Source: Ridgeia piscesae
Lineage: Eukaryota; Annelida; Polychaeta; Sabellida; Siboglinidae
Direction of reading: 5' to 3'
NCBI GenBank assembly: GCA_025642075.2
Contig: JAODUO010000118.1
Span: forward strand, 1,048,501 to 1,112,500
Length of the DNA stretch: 64,000 bases
The notes beneath the pieces were generated by a model. It saw only the letters and a program-made list of their open reading frames with translations, ran no database searches and was not told where the DNA came from. Of the stretch, positions 1-20,768 are shown in pieces (within the stretch, counting starts at the first letter, position 1; every line of letters starts with the position of its first letter). The translations under genes were made by a program, and so were the position numbers.

Positions 1-897
1 GGAGGTTTGTGCCGGCCTGCGCCGGTGAGTGGGACGTGGATTACTGCAGCACGAAATGGGCGATATTGCAGGCGATAATAGCGAATATTGATAAATTATA
101 AAACTGGGCGCTGTTTTTAAATTTAAGAATTAAGATGAACGGTCATCCCAAGTCGTCCATGTCCGCCATCAGACCAAATTACTTTCAACTGGCGTGAACC
201 ACCATCCACTCACTCTCAGATAAAAGTTTGTAAACATTCGTGTGAACTGTGATCGAAGGCAAAGCGAAGCTGTCGCTAGAGTAGATGACTACGCATTAGC
301 TAGATGCAACTGCCTATGGCTGAATAGCAGTCTAAGATTCATTTACTATGACACAGGCTCCATGACCATGGCCTAAACTGTCTGCGCCGTAGAACTAGTA
401 CATTCCCAATTCAATTGATGTTTTTGTATATGAATGACATGTAGATAGCGATCATTCCTTGTCTAGGGTCGTGGCATAAAGAGCATACTTATTGTATCCA
501 TTCCTTGAACAGGTGTATTTTATAAACCACAAAAAGTAAATAAAAAATTTAAACGTCTACTATGTTTGAGATATATCTAATTGCCAAAGTCATTGTTCAA
601 GATATGCCAGATAAAAAAAGTTAACTGAACTAAATCTGAAGGACATTTTAGCAGACAAGATGACCATGTTTTAAAAACCTAGCTATATTCTTCAATTTGT
701 TAGATGATAAATTATAAATAATTTGTTGTTGTTGTAATATTGTCGTCACCTGACACATGTATTGCACAGCTGTGTAACATGTAGTGTATACCCACCGTTA
801 TTATGTAACTCTGAAACAATTCAAATAATTAGCTCAGACTTATGTATAATTTCACATGATGTACTGTAAGTGTAACATATAACTTTCTTGTTTTTAG
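1..897. other. left flank, no gene recognised
   Basis: No convincing coding exon is visible here. A splice-donor-like GTGAGT follows a GC-rich stretch near position 25 and could end a non-coding first exon of TOE1, but nothing confirms it. The right edge is a good splice acceptor, a T-rich tract then AG at 896-897, which opens the first recognisable TOE1 exon. Confidence 0.35.
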
Positions 898-905
898 AAA
901 CATCA

Positions 906-3900
906 ATGATGGGAGATGCAGGCACAGTGCCTGTCATTGAGGTACACAGTGAAAACTTTCGTGAGATGTGGCCAAGTCTGTTGCTTGCAATAAAATCAGC
1001 AAGTTTTGTTGCCATAGACACAGTGAGTATGGTGACATTTATTGAAATGTGTGCGGCAATTTCATGCATTTGTAAACAACATAAATGCATTTCTTTAGTG
1101 ACTTGAGCCATAGGTTTATTTATAGCAATTTGCCAAATATTAATGCACACATCATCTGATATTTATTTACAAAATACCTATAGTTGCTCATATCATATAA
1201 ATAAATGCAACTATCCTGCTTCGATGTATGTAAATTTATCATGAATAGGCATTATTTTTTTGACAGTATTCCTTAAATCAATGGTTGAACAATTTAAATC
1301 TTGAATTCTGCAAAATGACCATACATCATTTTAGCGCTACAGCTGTACTAAGAAATATAACTTAATATTAAGCCACAGCATTATATTATTTATTTAATGT
1401 CACAACTTTTCTTGTCACAATAATATTACCCCTAGATGAGCAATTTGAGCAGATTAGATCTTATTACCGACTGGCCTGAATAGTAATAATATATGTTATT
1501 AATGTTCTATATACACATGCATAAGGATATATTTTACATCGGTTTGTAGGAATTGAGTGGGCTGGGAAACAGAAAGAAACTCAATGTAAAGTGAGTATAC
1601 TGATTGTACTCTATGCAACAATGGGCATAAAGATGATTGTGTAACTAAATAATGAGATACCCTTATAAGGTCACAAGTATAAATTGTGGTGAAGAAACAT
1701 TATCGTGAAACACTAACAAGATATAAACATGTGATTTAATTGTGTATTCAGATACATATTTTTGAACACCCATTGTTTTTAGGTATTCAAACACATGCGG
1801 TTCACAAATATTAAACCTCTTAGTCTATAATAAATTATTATAAAACGATGGTTGAAATCTTGCATAGGATCTAGAGGGCTCACTCGAGTGGTTTGGACTA
1901 ATTTTCAATTTATCCAAGGTGGAGAACTGGGAGGGCACATATTTCAATAGGTTGTATAAAGAGTTTGCCACATGTTAATGTTTTGTTGCGACACATTGAA
2001 ACAATGTACATGTATAACACATTTTTCAAATGTTTTAGCATGGGAGAGTGCATTTTTTCAGAAGTGAGATTCCGTCAGATATTTAACTACGGTAACATAT
2101 TTATCCAAGGTAATGAGGATGAGACCTTAGTGATCACAGTTTCAAAAGATTTTAGTGCGGATGACTTGTCATTCCCCCCAAGCTTTGCTGGATAACTGAT
2201 TATGTTTCTGTGACAGGAGCATTGATGATCGCTACGCCACCGTATGTGAACTGGCACGTAGTCATTCCATCATCTCGCTTGGCCTGTCCTGCTTCAAACT
2301 TCAAGGCACTGCCAAACTTCAAGGCGTTGACACAGAGGACTGCATTCCACCAAATACTACTACTCTCCCAGCAGGAACAAATACACAGTTCAGATACCTA
2401 GTACAGTCTTTCAACATACCACTGTTGTGCTCGGAGAGCTATGTCGTTGACCCAGCAGCATTGACGTTCCTGATTGGTCACAATTTTGACTTTAATGTGC
2501 AATACTCACGGGGACTGCCATACCACAGAGGCAACGATGTGGTATGTTGAACATGATTGTTGATCATATGGTAACATTTATTACAATGGTCACAGTGTAA
2601 GAACGTAACATACATTGATGTTGTGTAGCTGTTTTCGTTGTTTACACAGGTGACATGTTCAGAATTACAAAATTTATTTAAACGTATAAACATATGAGTA
2701 TTGCTCTGCAAATTTTGTCACGATGGTTCAAGTGTCATGTTCCGTCTGTGAAATTCTATCTAAAATAATGTCAACTGGAATTGTAGAGTTGTGTTCTGTC
2801 AGCTTTTTGTACAAGGTAAATTAATAAGGATTACTGGGCAAATGTCGGGGGATTGCAGAGTAATGTGCTTCTGGGAGATTACAGTGCAAACTTCGTCCAG
2901 GGAATTGCATATCAATTACATAGTTTTGTTCTAAAAGATTACACAAAAGTACACATCTAATTCTTAGTGTGAGTTTATACAATATTATTCAGCAGTATCA
3001 AGACTGGCTGTGGTTTAAACTAGTTCACCCTCTGCTTCAGCCTGAGGACAGGAAGCCGGAGACGCAGTCCATGCGTCGTCTCTTCTCGGAGCTGCTGGTC
3101 AGTGACGTACCGATTGTCTTTCACAATGCCCTTATTGACCTAGTCTTCCTCTATCAGTGCTTCTACTGCGACCTCCCCCCTACCCTTGCCTCCTTCCTCG
3201 CCGACCTCTCTGAGGCCTTCCCGGGGGGTGTGTATGACACCAAGTTCATCTCAGAGTTCAAGGCACGCTGGCCCGCCTCCTACCTCGAGTACATCTTCAG
3301 GAAAAGGTTTGAAGAATTTTTTAAACAGAAATTGTTGTTTGTTTTCTTAACAGTTTTAAAGCATGATAAAGTACCACGTACACTTATAATTACAGCAGTA
3401 AAATATTGTGTTCTTATTGTATTTTTCAACTGTTAAATTATTTAATTAGCTAACATACATGCCATTTGGTCTGTTGGCTTACTCAAGTAAAAGGTTGAAT
3501 TTGTAAGTCTGATTTGTAATGAGCCAATGTGATAACACAGTGTTATACAAGACCCACACTGGATGGGATATTACATTATATGGGATCTGTTTTAGACATA
3601 AACCAAACATAGCTGCCAAGATCATGGTCCATCAGTTATTTTGCAGACATATATTCTGTATGATCTCATCTTTCAGTGTCCAGTATGTTTTCCTCGAAAC
3701 TCATCTCATATTTCAAAACATTGCATTTTAAAGTTTGCTTCAATTTTAGCAATCAGATAAAACCTACTGAAAATTACAGTATGGCTCAGTGCTTCACAGA
3801 GAAGTTATGGTGTTGTTCTATTGAATGCATCTGCCAGAGAATTAAGTGTAAAGCACATCAGAAACAATGAGAAATCCAAAGGATTGGATATGTACGCTAC

Positions 3901-5068
3901 ACCAGAACTTGCATTTCTACACCATTGTAGTGAGCGGGAAAACACATCAAATGGGTTCAGGGAATCCTCCCACGTCCAGTTGACATTCCCCAGCTACCAA
4001 GGTGTGACGACTGATGTGACATACCAGCGCACTAGGCAGACAGATGTAGCTGACACGGAGCAGCAAGACGCTCCAGAACCATGCAAGGCATTTGGTGTAA
4101 GTTTCCCTTCTAACAGCGACAACCAATGAATTTCTCTATGTGCTATCTGTACTTTGCGGTAGGATGTAAGATGTTTTTCACTCAATACGGTAGATGTGAA
4201 ATCAAAGTTGATCACAACCAATATAAAGACATGTATGATTTGCGGCATTCATGGGTCTGTGGTTTTTAAGAACCTCTTGAAACACCACTATTAATGTCTT
4301 TCAGAATAAAAATGTTGTGTTTAGTTAGTTCACTATGTTCAATATAACTGACCCTAAAAGTTCCTATGACATGACATGGACATTTTATGAATCTGTATTA
4401 ATCTAAGCATAACAGAAATACAACTATAACTTGACACAGCTTAAAGTGGTCAGAATGCTAAAAATGTAACAATCCATCTTGCATTGGTGTGAACAATTGT
4501 GGATGACATCTTCACAACAATAACATTACCACTGATTTGAACTGTTTGTTTTATTTTACCACGTGTAACATCAGGCTTTGTTCTGCAGGCTCATGGCTGG
4601 TGCTCTGCAGGGAAGGCATGTCCAAAGTCACATGACATAGACGTCATTCTGGACAGCGAAGAGAAAGCAGTGGAAAAGAAACGTCGGCGGCGAACAAAGC
4701 ACAAGAGAAAACGGACATCTGCAGATGACGGCGACATATCAATGGACACGACCAGTAACAATGACAGTAGTGAGGAGACAGACACAATGTGTCATGACAG
4801 TGTTAAATCAACATGTCACGGCAGTCACAGTGCCGGTCACGATGCCTTCATGACGGGGTTCACCTTTGCCTACTATGTTAGTAAATACACAAAGTGCAGA
4901 TCACAGTCGGATACGGTCTCATTCTGTGACCTCGACTGTACTGACATCGTCAATAGGGTCTGTCTCACAGGTAAGAACATTCCACTTCAGATTGTCAAGA
5001 GCAACTTTGCAAAAACCTCAAAGAACCACAGGGAGAAGCTAGAATGGCTGAAGCTTGCCATGGCCTGA
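906..5068 (+). CDS. TOE1: TOE1, CAF1-family nuclear 3' exonuclease (deadenylase), six coding exons
   Basis: Exons read as 906-1022, 1550-1590, 2217-2541, 3041-3306, 3838-4096 and 4589-5068. All junctions are GT-AG and phase compatible, giving about 495 residues (human TOE1 has 510). TOE1 trims poly(A) and extended 3' ends of small nuclear RNAs in the nucleus and Cajal bodies. Visible marks are the N-terminal block ending FVAIDT joined to ELSGLG (catalytic D38 and E40), then the [12 protein letters not shown] block, then GVYDTKF, which together give the DEDD exonuclease core. A C-x8-C-x5-C-x3-H zinc finger follows (C332, C341, C347, H351), then a strongly basic stretch around 366-379 that fits a nuclear localisation signal, then the family C-terminal block starting HDAFMTGF. 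Two adjacent ATGs (906, 909) are possible starts. The exon is open upstream to its acceptor, so a further 5' coding exon cannot be excluded. Confidence 0.93.
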
Positions 5069-5586
5069 ACTGAAGAAGACGGGTGTCATTTTCATCCAGT
5101 TTCACGTGTGTGTGTAATTACACTGTTACATTTTTTATTTTCTCATACAATACTGTAACAGTGAACAGCCTGTGCCATGTCCCCAGTTATATATGTGAAT
5201 GTTAAACCTCTGATGAATATCCTGGACAGTATTTCCATTTTATATAAACTGCTGGCACACCTTTGAATATTACAGTGGCATTTGGTTTCACATAATTTTA
5301 ACTGAACTTTGTCTTAACACACAAGTTTTAACAAAATGCATGCAGAATGTAATAATGCATTAATTTGATTTATATCTATTCATTTGTGATTAGACACATA
5401 AAAATGGTCTACATGTTTTAAACTTCAACAGTTTCTGTGATATGTATCAGATTGGTTGGGATGCAGTTCAGTTCTATGTTTGTTTAGGATTCACTAGAAT
5501 TTCAAAAGAATGTTGATATGCCATATATGAAATTACATTTTTTTATCTTTTACGATGGTGTTTGAATATTACATTTTACTTGAAAC

Positions 5587-5592
5587 AATAAA
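5587..5592 (+). terminator. candidate poly(A) signal of TOE1
   Basis: This is an AATAAA hexamer about 520 bases past the TOE1 stop codon. It is the first canonical hexamer I noticed downstream; its use is inferred only. Confidence 0.35.
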
Positions 5593-5599
5593 GGTAAGT

Positions 5600-7085
5600 C
5601 CAATATTGCAAGACTTGATTCACTTTTGAATCCTTTTGGGCGAAGGTCTAACAGATTTATGGATGGCATCACTCTGTGTGTGCTGTTAGCTCTTATAACC
5701 ATTGAAGATATATTTCTTGAATGTTGCATAGACATTTCTTAAGGTAATATCACTATAAACAAAAACTGAATCTGATTTTAGCTTTTAAGCCTTCTTGGTT
5801 CCTTTAGGGTCTAAATACTGGTACATTTTTAGTTTTCTTATTTTAAAAAAATTCTGTAGCTTTTCGCCTAATTTTTTATAGACATTACTTTCACATTTAT
5901 TGTTGACTGGTGTTTAGTATGGGCTTCTCAGTGCCGGTTTCTGCATTGACTTGTACTTGCTCTCAGAAAATGTGCAACCCCACCTAGGCCACTTTTATTA
6001 TCTGTGTATCCACCCACTATATATAGTACGGCACCACATTGTTTTCAATATGTAGTAATGGAGTAAATTGAAAACAAATTACCTTGACTGGACGAGGAGC
6101 AACTCGAACAAAATGCAGCTTGGGCGTAATGGTGGTGACAAATGACAAAGACGCTGAGTTTGAACAATTATTTTAAATATGCTTATTATGTCAGGGTCAT
6201 ATAAATGGTATGTTCTTATGTTTGGGCAATGGTTATACAAGCATTTCAGCGCCCCTTAATTTGTTTATATAAATATAATTGATACAGCCCTGAGGCCAGA
6301 TTATGTCCCCAGACTAGCTTAGGCACTACCCTCCGACTAACTGTGCTGTGCTACACATCATGGTCTCTGTTCTGATGCACAGAAAAACACAACACAAAAC
6401 ATTGATTTATATATCCAACACTCATCCACACATCACCAAACACACACACACGTGTTGGTGTGTGGGAGTATACATACATTCTTGATCAAGTGAACATTTT
6501 ATATATTACGTGAGTAAATAGCCTGTCAGGTAAGACTGAACCATGGCAACATACAGGTATGTATTCTTCAATTACAAAAACATGATTGACTAAGGGGCAG
6601 GTGCCTGGTGTTACTAACTGCAATTAAGGGGCATATGCAAATAAGGTAGCTACTGCAATCAGAGGAAACATCAGCGACTGGCATAAGAGGCAAAATTAAC
6701 TGTTTCACAATTAACAGTGTATAGGCGTTTCGAATAAGTGAATACCGGTAATAATAATTATTGGTTACTAAAATCCTCAGTGTGAATGCAAACAAATCCA
6801 AGTACCCTGTATATGTGGTCAAATCAATACATCAAGATGAAAGGAATCACAGGCCAGTGCAACATAGGCCCATTATTGCATCCTGCTCACATATAACAAC
6901 TAGAAAATTGACCCTGCTTTCATTGGTTCGACCTCAGTGATAATGGGTTTTTTTCTTACTAGAAAATGTCAATTTTCAAATGATCTAGTGACATTTTTGA
7001 CTGAAGAAAAGCGAATGAAATCTAACTCTTCATTTAATAATAACCACACCCAAATAAAACTACTTGAAAATAAGTTGAAATATAA
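5600..7085. other. intergenic AT-rich DNA
   Basis: I see no coding exon or recognisable element in this stretch. There is a short CA-rich run near 6445-6460. Confidence 0.4.
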
Positions 7086-7103
7086 TTAAAAAAAATTAAT
7101 ATT

Positions 7104-7364
7104 CTGGAAACAACCTGTCGCATACATCCACAATGCCACTATAACTTGCAGAGTAGCCAACAAGGAGCTTTGTCGCGTGTCGGGGTACTCTAAGTCGCCT
7201 TGCAGTTCATTCACGATTATAAGGATACCGTGATGGCGAAATCTAAACTTGTTGTATAACTCCACGTCATCGTACATATCCAGTGGATTCTTACTATCCG
7301 GGAATACCCGATTTCACCTCAAATTCCTCCTGGGATTTCTTCTCCAAACTACCACAGCCGCCAT
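7104..7364 (-). pseudogene. HARBI1-like (PIF/Harbinger) transposase, N-terminal fragment
   Basis: The minus strand starts at an ATG (7364-7362) and reads into a HARBI1-type N-terminus: a block beginning DVELYNKFRF, then TRQSSLLATLQVIVALW and a YATGCFQ segment, matching the family pattern in which a helix-rich start leads into a conserved ALRFFATGSFQ-like motif. An in-frame TGA sits at codon 17. The reading frame ends just after CFQ, and no DDE catalytic part is visible downstream. It is therefore a truncated, stop-containing relic. Harbinger transposases often have an intron near here, so a lost 3' exon is possible. Confidence 0.6.
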
Positions 7365-7369
7365 TTTTC

Positions 7370-9840
7370 ACCACCACCTAAGAGTTACACCTCCTAGCAA
7401 GCGAGCCAATAGATAGGCAGTCGCAGTGCAGGCAATAGCCTAAAATTGAGCCTATGCAGTGCTCACACATACCGGACTAGCAAACTTGTGACCTCGCACC
7501 TGAGTTATACCCAATTTCACGAGTTAGTCTGCGCCCACGCATCTGCACCCTGTATCATAGGTATTTTTTTAGCAGTTTTCAGCCTTCAGAAACGTTTACA
7601 GGACCTTCAGAATTATGTAATATAATAATAATAGTACTATAATAATGTTTATTTTAGACAAAACTGCAGAATGGGTAGACCAGAATTTATGGGATCTTTA
7701 GATGAGACAATCAATCTCACTGATGTAGTTGATTCTGGGACTTTTTAACACAATATCTGATAAGGGTTCCATGTATAAGTGTGAGTGCTATTTGTGCTCG
7801 GTTCACATAGCCTTCCTACCATCCTTGCAAGCGAGGGGCCGTTGTGAAGATGATCGTCTCCGCAAACCATGGAAGTGAGCAAAGTCAGATTATAAAATTA
7901 CAGCAATTGACTTCGCCAGTTGCTAGTGCTACTGCATTAGCAATTCGAGCTGCACAAATACCTGCTCTGAACTAGTGGGAATCCCAATAATTTATAATAA
8001 CCCAATTGCATCCTAAACATTATAAGTAACACGAGCAGCTGAAATCACCCAAAATTATATCACATGACTGGAGGCTGACCACACTCGGTGTGGGCAATTT
8101 CATTGGCTGACATTAAAAGAGGGATGTGCCAGAGTTATGATGGCTGGTACTGACGTAATAAGCTGTAGTGTCCCCCGGTGCGCGAGGATGTGTTTATATC
8201 TTATATTGTGTTACAATAAATACATTGGATTATAATAATATAATATTATCCCTCCCTCATGCTTCATAAATGTGTAACCTGCAGTGGACTCACTAATCTA
8301 GAGAATGACAACTTTAAAAACCAATGACAACAATGGTCAGCAAGTTGACTGAGATCATTTAAAGGGGGCTGTATTGAAATTGGCCACCAATCACGGTCGC
8401 TAGCGGAGGTCCAGGTGCTTCCTGGAAGGAAACATGGCAACATTTTAATAAGGCACAGTTGCCGTAGAATCATAGAGTTTGAGAAAACACTTCAATAACG
8501 ACAAAAGAAAGAAGAAATATGGTAGTCGTCATATTTATCTCAGATATGCTTGTGATGAATCGGCATGACGACGTCGTTTATCTGGATAAACCAACGTCAT
8601 CTGACATGATATGTACACTGCCAACATGTAGGCTACTCGGTACTGTGGCTGCAACCTGGCCGGACGCTTTCGACATTTCGGCAAAGTGATAGTGGTCAGT
8701 GTATGTATAAAGGAAAGCAATAGTTGTCAATGTGTTATTCACCTAACAGTGCTAATAGCAGTAGTGATTACTGAAGAAAACACTTTGAACTAGGTATCCC
8801 CATGACCCTGGCAATGCACCAAAACTTTTTATCGCTCCGAGAATGGATTAGTGCTGACAGTGTCCATAGATCAATATCTTCTTTGTTCTTTAGTCAGGCT
8901 CCAAGCTGGTACCCAAATGGTAGAGTTCAGTTTGGCTTCACTAGAAGATTGTGATAGTCATTAACACTGTCTCGATCTCCTGAGAGTAACGTATAAGCAT
9001 GTGATTATGGACTACCTGGCTTAATTAAAAAAATATTATGGCCTTTATATTTATTACCTCTTACTGTGCTTTGTGTGGCTTTAATGTCACCAATAAGAAA
9101 ACACCTAGATTTCTTGTATATGTTTGTCTCTCAACACAAGAGTTTTTTATAAAGGAAATTACTATTTTGCCAGCAATACATCTTCAGTTTTTTAGAGGTA
9201 TCCATCCATGTGGTGACTTGAATGGCTCAATACCAAAATATAAATTAGGCAATTTTAAAAGCTTTATACAATCAAGCTGGTAAATGTCCCACCTGTAAAA
9301 AACTTTCAGACTGGTCTATCATTTTATTTGTATGTGCTTCAAAATGTGTTTGATGATGATTTATGCACATCAAACAGTTACCTTATTCATAACTATTAGG
9401 CAGTATCACTGTACTATATTACTGTCAGCTGCAATCTAATGTTTAAACTGTGTCTAGTTATGATGTAAATGTCTAAATTTTGTTTGTATGTTCACAACTT
9501 ATTATTTTATAGAAGACTATGTAAACAGTATTGAACAGAGTCGTACACTGGAGACCAGTGTTTGAATAAAGCTATTATTATTATATGTTTTATATTTATG
9601 TGTTTTCAGAGAAACAAATGGGTGGGAATAGAGTCATGCTGCAACATGATATTTAAAAGATGCAAATTACAAGTGAACTTGCTGCAGAACCAATGAAAGT
9701 TTACCTACAGAACAGTCTAAACTGACTATGACGTGGGAACTATATAATTTGGGAGGGCGGCCGGAGCTTCAGCACCACCCGCCTTCTCTGCTGCATAACT
9801 TCGCCGAGGAGATATTCTGAAGAGCTGAAAAGTGCTGCCA
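7370..9840. other. intergenic DNA without recognised genes
   Basis: Several short open frames occur on both strands, but none has recognisable motifs or splice context. An AATAAA lies near 9565. Nothing else could be supported. Confidence 0.4.
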
Positions 9841-10129
9841 TTTCATGGAGGTTAATCGAAGCCTAAATTTTGCCATTTGGAGTGGATCACCCAATCCAAT
9901 ACAGGGTACCTTTAATGGAAGAAGAAGACATCATACCTTTTCTCTGGGGCAAGTTGCTTTCTCTTGGTTGTCGCAAAAGCAAAACAGTCAAATACTGATG
10001 GCACTGCCATCACGCAGCAGTTTCCGCTGCCTGTATCCTTTGGTGACAAAATCTGATGGCAGGAAATGCAATGAGCACACCTTTGTGTGAACGGCACTGA
10101 ACTGAAAACAGCAGAATCCGCACTTAATA

Positions 10130-10290
10130 ATTGTTCTGAATCTGAATGGGATATGTCGTAAGGACCTGCAACTCGTTAAGTTGGTTCCAGTCAACTATTG
10201 TTTTTACCAAAAAATTAAATTGTTCAGTGTGGGCTATAGGGTAGCCTGTACTGTAGGTATTACTAGGTACTATTGTTATGCCATAACTTA
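10130..10290 (-). mobile_element. LINE 3'-terminal fragment inside the THAP intron
   Basis: The minus strand encodes a peptide with the blocks AHTEQFNF and VDWNQLNE. The same C-terminal signature ([18 protein letters not shown]) ends the LINE on the plus strand at 56.9-57.1 kb in this window. This is therefore the 3' end of a related LINE, truncated at its 5' side as is usual for this class. Confidence 0.55.
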
Positions 10291-10807
10291 TGGTTATTTG
10301 TAACGCTATATAACAATTATACTGTATTATTATCGCACATAATTTGTAGCGCACATATCATGATACAAGTACAACATGTCAGATGAATTTGTTGCCTCCA
10401 ATTAATTAAACAAATCCTACTGTATGGTCGCACATTACAAACATACATCGGGGCATACTAAAAGGCGGGCCACAATTGGCAGACCACGCGGAAACAGCAG
10501 ACCACATTCACAAAGATGCCACCGATCGGTACGCTCCATGTTTACGTGGGGGGCCCTTTACGTGCGTTGTTCTAGTTGGCGCCTTATAGTTGCTGTTTTT
10601 ACGGTGTTCTTGTGATGTTGAGATGTCTTTCAATAATAACATACATGTAATAAGCAAATTTAACTATAGTACGACAAGTTAGCATTATTATGTACAATGT
10701 TTGAAAGGTGAAATAACAATTCTTGGATTTGTTGTTTGTTTGTTTTTATTTTCACCAACACAGTAAGTATTCTTAGTACATGTATTACTATTTCACTTCA
10801 ACAATGA

Positions 10808-10809
10808 CA

Positions 10810-10852
<43 letters not shown>
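10808..10852. repeat. (TA)n microsatellite
   Basis: Uninterrupted TA dinucleotides, roughly 22 units. Confidence 0.9.
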
Positions 10853-10855
<3 letters not shown>

Positions 10856-11189
10856 GTGTGTAATACAATGTATACACCATCATGTACTGTATGTATAACA
10901 TTTATATAATAAATCTTAACATGCATATGACTGTATATGGCCTACATTCATATTAATATTTTTTATGTTATTAAATTTATTTAAATATGTTGTATTTTAT
11001 TAAACTTTTATTAATATTTTTATGTTATTAAATGCTTTATTTATATACTTTAGTTTTTTATATGGATGTAATGTTCCGGAATTAAGTTATTTAATTGAAT
11101 TGAATTCAGATGTCCTCACCAAATGCCTAACTTTTTATATATTGTTTTATATTTTTTATTTTATGTTATAATTTTTAATGTATGTGTAT

Positions 11190-11515
11190 AATGTCCTATG
11201 AAAACACGTACCATTAGGCGAGTTGTTACATCAAAAGACAGCTAGCCTCAGATATAATGTCCATGATCTTAGTGAAGTACATTCTATTAAATAACCCTCA
11301 ATAACATAAACTACTCACCCACCCACTAATGAATATGCAGCTATCAGTGCAATCTGAGATCAATCCACATATATGCCCTTTCACAGTAGATCAAAGAACA
11401 CAAAAAAAGCTGGAGCCTCAGAATTGCTCACCTGCCAGGTGACCGTTTCGGTATTCAATAACGGGAATTAGTGCCCTATGAACACATGTACCCTTAGGCG
11501 AGTCATTACATCAAA
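11190..11515. repeat. pair of diverged ~45-bp direct repeats
   Basis: Copies at about 11193-11235 and 11471-11515 share the segments CCTATGAA, TAGGCGAGT and TTACATCAAA, with scattered differences. The roughly 235 bp between them shows no coding content. They may be remnants of a small non-autonomous element. Confidence 0.5.
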
Positions 11516-11934
11516 CGATTTAAATAAACCGATAGTATGCAGCTGCCGTCTATCATCTATGACTATGTGGGACTTCTGTTTTTGACTGAGCGAATACTTG
11601 TAGAGTTCATTAGACTAGTAATGCCTAACACTTTAATTTATAAATATAAGTAATACCATTCGGTATTACATTTAGAATTGTTAGTACAACACAATAATAC
11701 CCCATACATCGATTATCGCCCACCGATGATCGATGCGTATTTAAGTTGCATATTTACTTTAAACGCAGGTCCTTGGTCGCGCCGAATTTTCACCATCCAT
11801 GCTAAATATCTTTCTCTGTCGGTAACGCTCTTTGGAAATCTATGAAAACTTATGGGAACAGAAGTTCCACTACTCGAAATGCTTTTGCAGCCAGGCACAC
11901 AGCACTGAACCATTATTACTACTACCGACGCCAC

Positions 11935-19352
<7,418 letters not shown>

Positions 19353-19417
19353 GCAAGACCCATTTGGGTGCACATGTATAATCATTTTGTGAAATTTCAC
19401 ATACTGCAATGTATAAT

Positions 19418-19423
19418 AATAAA
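19418..19423 (+). terminator. poly(A) signal of KIAA1143
   Basis: AATAAA 66 bases after the KIAA1143 stop codon. Confidence 0.6.
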
Positions 19424-19429
19424 ATACTT

Positions 19430-20768
19430 CTACTTATGTATAAAGTGCAGGTATAACACATTTACATTCTATGCAGAACTGCATGGTGTGTTTCGGTGAT
19501 ACTGTATGATTGGTCAAAGTCTAGACATCTGCACAGCACAACGAACATTGGTACTGTATATATCGTACATGTTGTGGTTTGCCCAAAATATTTAAATAAA
19601 CCATTGTAATAAATATTATTGCCATATGTTTTCAGAAATCACAGCAGTTGTTTGAACATGAATATCTGTGTAGAAAAATTGGTTAAAAAAATTCAAAACC
19701 AAAACATTGGAAATACTGGGCATACAATGTTAACATTTACAATACATTGTATCTGTCAAATTATAACATATCTACTTCTAAATAATGGTCCAACATAACG
19801 TTACTCGTGGTACACTACAACATGTCATTATTACACTGATATCACAACAGCTTTAGTATTTAAACTAAACTACAAGTATATCAATTAGAATCTACCAATA
19901 CTGTTTGGAATGCTGCAACATACTAACTGAAGTAAACATATCAGATTCGTGATATTTCACTGTATGTGTTGCTAATGGACATTTTCTAATTAACACTTAT
20001 AATAAAAACATTTAAGTGCACGAATAATGCACAATTCATCCCTAATTCGGCACTCAGGATCCTGGTATGTTTACAAAGTATACACAGAAACAACAAATAT
20101 GGAATGACGGTTATGGCGTATGTGAAGCAAGATCTTGATGTGACAAAAATACCATATCTTGGGCCCATCTACAATTTATGTACACAAGGATTTAATATTT
20201 CAGTTACGTAGAGTGCAGGACTGGTGGTTCATATTTAGATTAAACAAATTAAAAATAGCACTTTATGTATGTCAGTATTGCATGTATTAGGCTGAAATTG
20301 TGTGATTTAGTGGGTCCATTGTGGTTGTTCATAGGTTTTAAAAAATTGTCTGGAGTTATAGGGATTTTTTGGGAGGGGTAACAATTTTAAAACATATGTT
20401 TTTCCCCAAGGCAATGGCAGGTACTCAGTAAAATATAGCATGGATCCTATAGATTACAAATTAAAGTTACAATTTAAAAATGTTATTAACTGAACCTCGT
20501 ATGTTCTGTTAGCATACACTGTATCAGTAATATGACAAATCTAACATTGTGGCAATTTTATAGAAATTATTATAATTAAATAATTTCTATAAACTTTCCA
20601 AAATGGAGAAGAGGGTTACACAGACAATTAGACATGCATTTACCAATATGTTTAACATACTAAAATGTACATGTTCAAGTTGATCCAATATCTGATCAAA
20701 TAACAATAAAAACAGGCTTCTGGAAAAGTATGTAAAATCTGCTTGAACCCTGGCCCATGATTCGTCAG
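19430..20768. other. intergenic region between convergent KIAA1143 and TMPPE
   Basis: AT-rich, with no supported gene. It should contain the 3' untranslated regions of both convergent genes. Confidence 0.45.

Larger units (their letters stand above)
9912..11934 (-). pseudogene. THAP-domain protein gene, two exons, frameshifted in exon 2
   Basis: Exon 1 (11934-11758) encodes a THAP start, MVQCCVPGC at codon 8, followed by the conserved Phe-His-Arg-Phe-Pro segment and the Trp of YLAW. It ends at a donor GTAAAT. Exon 2 starts at 10101 after a polypyrimidine-AG acceptor in the same phase and continues with the HTKVCSLHF block, so the C-x4-C...C-x2-H zinc ligands are split by a 1.66-kb intron. 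THAP domains are DNA-binding modules of animal transcription factors and P-element-type transposases. Exon 2 meets TGA at 9990-9988, exactly where the terminal Ser-Ile-Phe motif should be completed. One extra base would reopen a frame to 9912. So it is either a decaying pseudogene, a sequence error, or the N-terminal piece of a transposase. The start is head-to-head with KIAA1143. Confidence 0.6.
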
